Below the pieces are notes generated by a model. The model was not told the DNA's origin. It did not search any database and worked only from the letters and a program-made list of their open reading frames with translations. A stretch of DNA of 64,000 nt from assembly GCF_035481675.1 (NCBI RefSeq), contig NZ_JAYJJW010000001.1, positions 1,426,001 through 1,490,000 of the forward strand, written 5' to 3'. A program made the translations under genes and the position numbers. Positions 42,661-53,370 of the stretch are shown here, one piece after another. The stretch comes from Alteriqipengyuania_B sp035481675 (GTDB taxonomy: Bacteria > Pseudomonadota > Alphaproteobacteria > Sphingomonadales > Sphingomonadaceae). How positions within the stretch are numbered: the stretch's first letter is position 1; each line of letters starts with the position of its first letter.

Positions 42661-44139
42661 CTAGCCGGCGTAGGCTGCGCGGAATTCGTCGAGCAGGGGG
42701 CCGTAAGCCTCGGCCTGCCCCACGCGGTCGGTCCGCATCGGTTCGCGCACCTGCATCGCGCTCGCCGTACGCACCACCCGCTCCTGCCGGTGGAACTGCG
42801 CCATCGCCCGGTCGTAGGAAACGCCGGCGTGGTCGGCGATCTTCGGGATCCAGACGTCGGGCGCGCTCACCAGTTCCTCGTACGGCACGGTCATGATCCG
42901 CTCCGGGAAAAGCTTCACCCAGTGGGCGAACAATCGGTCCTCCAGCGCGAAGACACGGCCGATATCGGCCAGCGACCAGCTCCACGGCACGCCCGCGGTA
43001 AAGTAGGTGCGGAAGCACGACAGCGCCGTGTCTTCGGGGCTTCGGCGCATCCACAGCACCCGCGCATCGGGCAGCGTGTGCAGCAGCAGCCCCATTCGCA
43101 GCGATTGCTGCAGCGTCTTGTCGACGATGCGCCCTTCCGGTCCGAAGCGTTCCGCCAACAGGCCTTCGTATGTCCGCGCCAGCGTGCCCCACGGATCGGG
43201 ATGATCGCCCATCGCCGCTTCGAATTCATGCGCGCCGATCATGGTCTCGCCCGCTACCGGGATCAGCGCAGGGCGCAGCAGGTTGATCTCGCCCCCGTCG
43301 GCAATGTCCGGATGGGCGGTCAGGATCGTTTCGGTCAGCGTGCTTCCCGAACGCGGCAGGCCGTTGACGAATATCGCGCGGCTGCCCGAATGGCCGGAGG
43401 GACGCAGCCTCGCCATCCGCTCGGGCGTGAAGTCGGTCAGCGCCTGCGTCGCCTGCCGCTCCATCGCGTCGTAATCGAACGTCTCGGTGCCCCGGCGCAG
43501 GGCCGCGCCTTCGGAATAGGCTTCGAAGGCAGCGCCGAAATCGCGGCAGTCGTGATAGGCCTTGCCCAGCGTGTAGAGCAGCCGGCTGCGCAGCATCGGA
43601 TCGGTGAGGCCCGGCGCGCTGCGCAGCTTTTCAAGCGCGGCAAGATCCGGGTCTCCCGGCGCGAATGTCTTGGTCATCGCCAGCGCCGACCAGCTTTCGA
43701 TCATCGCCGGCTTCTGCGCCAATGCGGCGCGGAAATGGCTTGCGCCTTCCTCCGCCTTGCCCTCGCCCACGGCCTGCGTGCCGAGGAAGTGCTGCACCTG
43801 CGGGATCTGCCGGTGCTTTTCCGCCAGCCGGGCGACCTGCTCGCGCGCTTCGCGGCTGCGCCCGGTCTCGACCAGCTCGCCCCAGCCATAGAGCAGGCGG
43901 CTCAGCGTGGGCGGCGGCGTGGCGGCGAAACGGCGCGCGGCCTCGCGCTGGATGTCGACCGCGCCGATCTGCTTTGCCAGCCGCCCGATGCTCTGCCACC
44001 GCTCGCCATTTGGTGGCCCCTCGCGCACCTCTTCGCGCAGGAGTGCGACCGCGCCATCGCGGTCGAGGCGCTTCAGCGCCTCCACGGCGGCGAGCACGCG
44101 GTTGGTGGCAGCGGAGTTGGTGGCAGGGGGCGACGTCAC
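42661..44139 (-). CDS. TPR-containing sulfotransferase
   Basis: A 492-residue protein with a GTG start. Residues ~10-240 are alpha-helical repeats of TPR type (ESWSALAMTKTFA, LLYTLGKAYHDCRDFGAAFEAYSEGAAL). The C-terminal half is a sulfotransferase: the 5'-phosphosulfate loop is IFVNGLPRSGSTLTETIL, and the 3'-phosphate region is near VLWMRRSPEDTALSCFRTYF. It would transfer sulfate from PAPS to a peptide or glycan; no signal peptide is seen. Such TPR-sulfotransferases often neighbour TonB receptors in sphingomonads, to my recollection. Acceptor unknown. Confidence 0.85.
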   Translation of the reverse strand: MTSPPATNSAATNRVLAAVEALKRLDRDGAVALLREEVREGPPNGERWQSIGRLAKQIGAVDIQREAARRFAATPPPTLSRLLYGWGELVETGRSREAREQVARLAEKHRQIPQVQHFLGTQAVGEGKAEEGASHFRAALAQKPAMIESWSALAMTKTFAPGDPDLAALEKLRSAPGLTDPMLRSRLLYTLGKAYHDCRDFGAAFEAYSEGAALRRGTETFDYDAMERQATQALTDFTPERMARLRPSGHSGSRAIFVNGLPRSGSTLTETILTAHPDIADGGEINLLRPALIPVAGETMIGAHEFEAAMGDHPDPWGTLARTYEGLLAERFGPEGRIVDKTLQQSLRMGLLLHTLPDARVLWMRRSPEDTALSCFRTYFTAGVPWSWSLADIGRVFALEDRLFAHWVKLFPERIMTVPYEELVSAPDVWIPKIADHAGVSYDRAMAQFHRQERVVRTASAMQVREPMRTDRVGQAEAYGPLLDEFRAAYAG

Positions 44140-44210
44140 GCCCCTGCCCTAGCGCGCCCCATCCCCCGGCTCAATCGCCGCGCGCCGCAAGCGCACTCTC
44201 AACCGATCCC

Positions 44211-46796
<2,586 letters not shown>

Positions 46797-46825
46797 CGAA
46801 AATCCCTCGTTGAATGTCCCGCCGG

Positions 46826-46853
46826 AGATAATGTTGCAAATTTGCAACACAAG
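46826..46853 (-). promoter_or_regulatory. Candidate RpoH promoter of clpB with internal palindrome
   Basis: On the minus strand CTTG (46853-46850), a 16-base gap and CATTATCT (46833-46826) resemble the alphaproteobacterial heat-shock sigma promoter (CTTG-N-CYTATNT). The spacer is almost entirely a perfect 16-bp palindrome, GTTGCAAATTTGCAAC (46833-46848), which could be a repressor site. The ATG is about 30 bases further on. Confidence 0.5.
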
Positions 46854-47013
46854 GGCCGGACGCGCGCATTTTTACGCTGTGTTGCCTAACTAAGTCACCT
46901 CGCGCCGAAAGCAAGCCCGTTCGGGCCCGCTCGCAGCGCGGCGTTTACGCTCCGTTTACCACGTTTGCCTAAGTCAGGTTCCGCACGGCGAATGCGCCGG
47001 ACCGGGGGAATTC

Positions 47014-48555
47014 ATGACCAAGACTATCGTTTCGCGCAGTGTACTGATGGCCTGCACCGCATTCGCCGCGCTGGCTGCGCCCGGCGCCATGGCACAGGAC
47101 GGCGACGAGCTGGCCGCCATCGTCGAGCGGCTCGACCGGCTGGAGCGCGAGAATTCCGAATTGCGCGCCGAGGTCGAGGCCTTGCGCAATACAGACGCCG
47201 CGGCGCCGGCCCAGCCCCGCGTGACAACCACCGTCGCCGCGGCAGGCCCGCAAGCCACCGGCATCGCACCGACCGTGGACGAGGTTGCCGGCGACAGCGA
47301 CCCGCAGATCGTGGGCGTCGCGCCCGATTACGGTTTTGCCATGCTCGACCATGCGGAAAGCGTGAACACAAAGCCGCTGCTGCAGCTGCGCGCCATAGCC
47401 GACGGCACGCTGGACGATACGGTCACCTTTTCCGGCAGCGTCACGGCCATCGTGAACTACCAGAACAGCAATATCGACGACACGTTCGGTTACCTGATGC
47501 GCCACCCCACCGGCGCGAACCAGAACGGCAAGCACGTATCCGAAGCGGTGCTCCATTCCGCGCAGCTCGCCTTCACTGCACGGCTGGCGGACGGCTTCAC
47601 CGGCTATGCCGAGCTGCTTTACGATCCGCAGCAGAGCTTCGGCACCGGCACGATCACCACACTCACCCGAAACCAGGTCCAGCTGCGCCGCGGCTGGGTG
47701 ATGGTCGGCGATCTGGAGCGTAGTCCGGCCTACGCGCTGCTGGGCAAGATGGACATTCCCTTCGGCCTCCAGGACACGGTCAGCCCTTTCACCAACTCGA
47801 CCAACTGGCACGCCTTTGCCGGCCTCGCCTACGGCGCACAGGTCGGGTACTACGCCGACGGGCTCAGCCTGCGCGGTATGGCGATCCAGGGCGGCGCGCA
47901 GTTCCGCGGGGCGAACGCGCCGGTCAACGGTACCGCCATCCCCTCGCGCCTCAACAACTTCGCAGTGGATGCCAGCTACGAAGCGGAATTCGCGCCCCGC
48001 TATCGCGTGCGCTTCGGCGGCAGCTACCAGCATGCGACCGCCTATTGCCAAGGCTATCCGGTGTTCCATTTCAACCCGTGCGAGGAGCCGAACGGCGCGT
48101 GGGCGGCTTACGGCAAGGCCGACCTTGAAGACCTGACCCTGCTCGGCGAACTCGCCCGCACGACCGACATCTGGAAAGGCACGGCCGTGCCCGACCCGAC
48201 CAATCCGCTGAGCGAATTCGAAGCGGTGAAGGTCACCAGCTTCACCTTCGGCGGGCGCTACGGCTTCGGCGCGAACGAGGAAGACCAGGCCCGCCACGAA
48301 TTCGCGGTGTCGGCGGAATTCAGCCGCTTCATCGCGGGCGACGATGGTTCGCCGTGGGAAGCGCAGAGCCAGTTCGTCGCCGGCCTGTCATGGTTCCCGG
48401 TCAGCAACGTCAACCTGTTCGGCGAATTCATCCGCGCCGACGGCTTCGTCCCGCTCAATTTCCTCAGCGGCGGCAACCTGCCCGGCGGCGCCACGTGGTC
48501 GCGCCAGGATGCGCTGACCAACGTGCTGCTATTCGGCATGGAAGGCTCTTTCTGA
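47014..48555 (+). CDS. Outer-membrane porin with N-terminal coiled coil (LbtU/OprP-like)
   Basis: A 513-residue protein. A signal peptide (cleavage after GAMAQ) is followed by a coiled coil (DELAAIVERLDRLERENSELRAEVEALR, residues ~30-60), a Pro/Ala/Thr linker, and a beta barrel to the terminal Phe (LLFGMEGSF). The pattern is that of trimeric porins and LbtU-like proteins. Substrate not predictable. The gene is divergent from clpB across 217 bases in which TGCCTAA-type motifs occur twice. Convergent with the XRE gene. Confidence 0.75.
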   Translation: MTKTIVSRSVLMACTAFAALAAPGAMAQDGDELAAIVERLDRLERENSELRAEVEALRNTDAAAPAQPRVTTTVAAAGPQATGIAPTVDEVAGDSDPQIVGVAPDYGFAMLDHAESVNTKPLLQLRAIADGTLDDTVTFSGSVTAIVNYQNSNIDDTFGYLMRHPTGANQNGKHVSEAVLHSAQLAFTARLADGFTGYAELLYDPQQSFGTGTITTLTRNQVQLRRGWVMVGDLERSPAYALLGKMDIPFGLQDTVSPFTNSTNWHAFAGLAYGAQVGYYADGLSLRGMAIQGGAQFRGANAPVNGTAIPSRLNNFAVDASYEAEFAPRYRVRFGGSYQHATAYCQGYPVFHFNPCEEPNGAWAAYGKADLEDLTLLGELARTTDIWKGTAVPDPTNPLSEFEAVKVTSFTFGGRYGFGANEEDQARHEFAVSAEFSRFIAGDDGSPWEAQSQFVAGLSWFPVSNVNLFGEFIRADGFVPLNFLSGGNLPGGATWSRQDALTNVLLFGMEGSF

Positions 48556-48579
48556 CCTTCCTGAGAGCGGGTCCGGAGC

Positions 48580-48801
48580 TTATTCCAGATCAGCTTCCTC
48601 GAAGCTGTAATCGAGCAAATCGCCGGGCCGGCATTCCAGGATAGCGCACATTTTCGCCAGCGTGGAGAACCGCACGCCGCGGACCTTGCCGGACCGGAAA
48701 AGCGACATCTGCGTCTCGCTGATGCCCACTTTTCCGGCCAGTTCCTTGCCGGTCATGCCCCTGTCGTGGAGCACGCGGTCAAGCGTTATCGCGACGGGCA
48801 T
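48580..48801 (-). CDS. Small XRE/Cro-C1-type transcriptional regulator (YozG-like)
   Basis: A 73-residue protein consisting of one helix-turn-helix domain (MTGKELAGKVGISETQMSLFRSGKVRGVRFSTLAKMCAILEC, residues ~15-60), ending RPGDLLDYSFEEADLE. It overlaps the stop of the DUF2975 gene by one base (TGATG). This pairing is known from other genomes. It is a likely regulator of the membrane-protein gene and perhaps of the divergent ABC transporter. Confidence 0.85.
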   Translation of the reverse strand: MPVAITLDRVLHDRGMTGKELAGKVGISETQMSLFRSGKVRGVRFSTLAKMCAILECRPGDLLDYSFEEADLE

Positions 48802-49271
48802 CAGACGAACTCGTCCAGTTCGCGCGCCTTGCTGAAGGACTGGCCGGTCAGCCGGCCGACCATGACCAGCAGCAAGCCGACCGCGACGATCGACAGATAC
48901 GTCGGATCGAATACGGCGATGCTGGAATATTCATCCGGAAACAGGCTGCGCAGCAACAGCGGCGTGCCGAGCGTATCCATCGCGCCGCCCAAGGCGATGA
49001 AGACACCCACGGCGCCGAGCAGGCGCGGCAGGATCGGCGCAAAGCTGCGCCCCCGCCATACCTTCCAGCCCGCCCAGGTGATCCCCGCGAGCGCCATCAG
49101 GTAAGGCGCTGCGCCCAGTCGCTTGACCGTCCAGGGCGTGCTTTCGCCCCAACCGCCCAGCCAGGATGCCAGCGGCAACAGCACGATCAGCGCCACCAGG
49201 ATCGCCCCGCCCCCCGCACACACCATCACCAACAGACCTTCGCGGCGCATCTTCGATCGATCATCCGACAT
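48801..49271 (-). CDS. DUF2975-like four-helix membrane protein
   Basis: A 156-residue protein with about four membrane segments (MVCAGGGAILVALIVLLPLAS; APYLMALAGITWAGWKVW; LLGAVGVFIALGGAMDTLG; YLSIVAVGLLLVMVGRLTG). It ends in the SFSKARELDEFV tail that DUF2975 proteins share. The ATG at 49271 has no ribosome binding site and abuts an AT-rich palindrome; the ATG at 49250 is an alternative. Coupled to the XRE regulator. Biochemical role unknown. Confidence 0.72.
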   Translation of the reverse strand: MSDDRSKMRREGLLVMVCAGGGAILVALIVLLPLASWLGGWGESTPWTVKRLGAAPYLMALAGITWAGWKVWRGRSFAPILPRLLGAVGVFIALGGAMDTLGTPLLLRSLFPDEYSSIAVFDPTYLSIVAVGLLLVMVGRLTGQSFSKARELDEFV

Positions 49272-49309
49272 AATTTAACCTTGACTTAAATTTTTGCCCC
49301 TTCATTTAT
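49272..49309. promoter_or_regulatory. Divergent AT-rich promoter/operator between DUF2975 and ABC genes
   Basis: An inverted repeat AATTTAA (49272-49278) and TTAAATT (49286-49292) with a 7-base spacer. Plus-strand TTGACT (49281-49286) and ATTTAT (49304-49309), 17 bases apart, form a credible sigma-70 promoter for the ABC operon that overlaps the repeat. Good candidate binding site for the XRE protein. Confidence 0.5.
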
Positions 49310-49341
49310 GCCTTAGTTAAATTACAGAAGGCGTCGTGGCA

Positions 49342-50276
<935 letters not shown>

Positions 50277-50280
<4 letters not shown>

Positions 50281-51002
50281 TCGCCCTCGTCCGCGCCGAG
50301 CTGGCCAAGCTCGGCGGCTCGCTGGCCCTGCTGTTTGCGCTGGTCGTCCCCGCGCTCACCGCGCTTCTCGCCGTCCTGGCGCTGGTCACCGACATGCAGG
50401 AAAGCCGGTGGCTGACAATCATCGACCGGCTGGTCCTGCCCCTGTGGGTCATGTTCCTGCTGCCCATGGCGACGGCCGCCTTCTGCACGCTGGTTGCGCA
50501 GATCGAATACCGGGCCAAGGCGTGGGACACCGTCCTCAGCCAGCCGTTTCCGCGCTGGCAGGTCTTCGCGGCAAAGCTCGTCGTCGTGAGCCTCGCCATC
50601 GCCGGGATGACGGTCCTGACCTTTGCCTATGCCTATGTCCTCGTCGGCGGGGTTTCGGCGGCGCTCGGCATCCTGCCGCAAGGCCCGCTGGGCCTGGACG
50701 AGCTCGGCATGAAGGTGCCGAGACTGCTGGGCGCAGCCTTCTTCCTCGTCGTGCTGCAATTGTGGTCCGCCTTGCGGTTCGGCAATTTCGTGATTCCCCT
50801 CGCCGTCGGGATCGGCGGCACACTGGTGGGGCTGGCGGTGCTGATCACGGGCACCGATAAGGCGGGCTGGTTCCCGTGGGTGCTGACGCTGACGTCCGTT
50901 CGGCCGGAGGGCGGTTTGTGGCCGGTCTGGCTCGGCATCGGCGGCGGTGTCTGCGCTGCGCTCGCCATGCTGGCCGACCTGGGCCGCCGCGCGATGCGCT
51001 GA
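50277..51002 (+). CDS. ABC-2 type transporter permease
   Basis: A 241-residue protein with six predicted membrane helices (for example LALLFALVVPALTALLAVLALV; LVVVSLAIAGMTVLTFAYAYVLVGG; FVIPLAVGIGGTLVGLAVLI). The region after helix 2, YRAKAWDTVLSQPFPRW, is the usual cytoplasmic loop of BcrB/NatB-like permeases. Coupled to the ATPase gene. Export of a peptide antibiotic or lipid is typical of the family; nothing here identifies the substrate. Confidence 0.82.
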
Positions 51003-51040
51003 ACCTTGGCAGGCAGGGCCGGAGCGCCTACCCCGGCTGC

Positions 51041-53263
51041 ATGAGCACCCAGCCCCGCACGCTTGCCACTATTGCCGACCCACTTGCAGAGGGGAGGCGC
51101 ACGAAGAAGCTGCGCGCATGGATCGGCTGGGGCGCGCTCGCGCTGCTGGCGCTGACGCTGCTGGTGCTGCTGGTGTGGGAGGGGATCGCCGCCGAAGCGA
51201 GTCCGCCGCCGCCGGAGCGCGATTACCGGGCGGAGATTATCCGTGACCAGTTCGGCGTGCCGCATATCTACGGCAAGACCGATGCCGACGTCGCCTACGG
51301 CCTCGCCCGCGCCCATGCGGAGGACGATTTCTTCACCCTGCAGGACGTGGTGGCGATGACCCGCGGCCGTTACGGCGCGATTGCCGGCACGGAAGGCGCG
51401 CAGCTCGATTTCGCGCTCGCCCTGCTCGATGCGCGCGGCACGGCGCAGCGCGACTATCCGCAACTGCCCGCCGACACTCGCGCCGTGTTGGAAGCCTATG
51501 CCAGCGGCCTCAACGATCATGCCGCCGCCCATCCGGGGGAACTGAAGCTGGCGAACCTGTTCCCGGTGAACGGCGAGGATATCGCCGCCGGCTTCGCGCT
51601 GCGCCAGCCGCTGTTCTTCGGCCTGTTCAACACCGTCGGCCCGCTGGTGGCGGACGAACCGCTCAACCGCGAATTCGGCCCGCGCATCATCCTGGATGCC
51701 GAAAGCGCCCCGCCCGCCCCGCTGCCGCAGGGCGAGGATGCGGCCAACGTCGGCTCCAACGCCTTTGCCATCGCGCCGCAGAAATCGGGCGACGGGGTCA
51801 CCCGCCTCGTGTCCAATTCGCACCAGCCGTGGCGCGGCGGCGTGGCGTGGTACGAGGCGGTGGTCGAAAGCGAGGAAGGCCTGCACTTCGCCGGCGCGAC
51901 CTTCCCCGGCAGCCCGTTCATCTTCCTCGGCCATAACGAGAAGCTGGGCTGGACCAACACGGTCAACCGCCCCGACATGACCGACGTCTACAAGCTGGTC
52001 GTTAACGAGGACGAGACCGAATACCGGCTCGACGGCAAGTGGCTGCCGCTGGAGCGGGAGGATGTGACGCTGGCGGCGAAGATCGGCCCGCTGACGGTGC
52101 CCGCGACCCGCAGCATCTATCGCAGCGTGCACGGCCCCGTGATCCGGCAGGACGACGGCGATTTCTACGCCATCCGTTATGGCGGGATGTATTCGATCGC
52201 GATGCTCGATGCCTATTACCGCCTGCCCAAGGCGCAAAGCTTCGAGGAATGGCGCGGGATCCTGGCGACCCACGCGATCCCTTCCACCAATTTCATCTAT
52301 GCCGACGAGACCGGCAACATCGCCTATATCTACAACGCCTCCATCCCCGACCGGCCCGAAGGTTACGACTGGCGCGGGATCCTGCCGGGCGACGAGAGCG
52401 CGGCGATCTGGAACGGGCTGGTCGATTACGATGCGCTGCCGCAGTACAAAAATCCCGGCTCCGGCTATCTCTACAACGCGAACAACCAGCCGTTTTTCGC
52501 CGCCGGCTCCAGCGACCTGTCTCCCGACAGCGTGGCGCCCGAAATGGGCGTCGAGCTGACGATGACCAACCGCGCCTTTCGCGCCGACAAGCTGATGCGC
52601 GAGGCCGACACGATCGACCGCGAAACGCTGGAGCGGATCAAGTACGACACCGGCTACGAACGCAAGGATTACGTCGCCGACCTGTTCGATGCGATCGCCG
52701 GGCTCGACGTGTCGGACGACCCGCAGCTGCTCGAGGCCCAGTCGCTGCTCGCCGGGTGGGACTTCAAGGCGGACGGGATCGGCACGGGCGACGCGCTCGC
52801 GCTGCTGATGATCCGCGAGGCAATGGGCAATCGCTACAACAACGAGGCCGCGCCCGACACGCGCGAACAGCTGGAAGCCGCAGTCGACCACCTGATGACC
52901 CATTTCGGCCATCTCGACGTGCCGCAGGGCGAGCTTTTGCGACTGCGCCAGGGCGATACCGACCTGCCGCTCGACGGCGGCAGCGACACGCTGCGCGCCT
53001 CCACCCTGTGGGACGTGGAAGACGACGGCAGGCTGGCCGTGCGCCACGGCGACAGCTTCCTGATGTTCGTGGAGTGGGCGCCGGGCAAACCCGTGTCCTC
53101 GGAATCGATCCAGCCCTACGGCCAGGCCATCACCCGGCCCGATTCCATGCATTTCGCCGATCAGGCTGCGCTGTTCGTCATGCACCGGCTGAAGCCCGTG
53201 CATTTCTGGCGTAGCGATGCACGCGCGAACTCGCGGGTTCGCTACACCGTCAGCAGCCGCTGA
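51041..53263 (+). CDS. Penicillin acylase-family Ntn hydrolase
   Basis: A 740-residue precursor. N-terminal membrane anchor (IGWGALALLALTLLVLLVW, residues ~28-46), then the alpha chain starting IIRDQFGVPHIYGKTDADVAYGLARAHAEDDFF. The self-processing site is at Gly238-Ser239 in AANVGSNAFAI, where the new N-terminal Ser is the nucleophile. The beta chain follows with HGPVIR and FIYADETGNIAY. Members include penicillin G, cephalosporin and N-acyl-homoserine-lactone acylases; quorum-signal cleavage is possible but unproven. It is 38 bases behind the ABC permease and could share its transcript. Confidence 0.87.
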   Translation: MSTQPRTLATIADPLAEGRRTKKLRAWIGWGALALLALTLLVLLVWEGIAAEASPPPPERDYRAEIIRDQFGVPHIYGKTDADVAYGLARAHAEDDFFTLQDVVAMTRGRYGAIAGTEGAQLDFALALLDARGTAQRDYPQLPADTRAVLEAYASGLNDHAAAHPGELKLANLFPVNGEDIAAGFALRQPLFFGLFNTVGPLVADEPLNREFGPRIILDAESAPPAPLPQGEDAANVGSNAFAIAPQKSGDGVTRLVSNSHQPWRGGVAWYEAVVESEEGLHFAGATFPGSPFIFLGHNEKLGWTNTVNRPDMTDVYKLVVNEDETEYRLDGKWLPLEREDVTLAAKIGPLTVPATRSIYRSVHGPVIRQDDGDFYAIRYGGMYSIAMLDAYYRLPKAQSFEEWRGILATHAIPSTNFIYADETGNIAYIYNASIPDRPEGYDWRGILPGDESAAIWNGLVDYDALPQYKNPGSGYLYNANNQPFFAAGSSDLSPDSVAPEMGVELTMTNRAFRADKLMREADTIDRETLERIKYDTGYERKDYVADLFDAIAGLDVSDDPQLLEAQSLLAGWDFKADGIGTGDALALLMIREAMGNRYNNEAAPDTREQLEAAVDHLMTHFGHLDVPQGELLRLRQGDTDLPLDGGSDTLRASTLWDVEDDGRLAVRHGDSFLMFVEWAPGKPVSSESIQPYGQAITRPDSMHFADQAALFVMHRLKPVHFWRSDARANSRVRYTVSSR

Positions 53264-53370
53264 TTTCCGTAAGGGATTTTGCCGCGCGGGGCGCAGCGAC
53301 TATCCTGCGCGCCATAACGAACGAAGGCGAGTCGGGCCGGACGGAGCGGCTTGCCACGGGGGAGACATCG

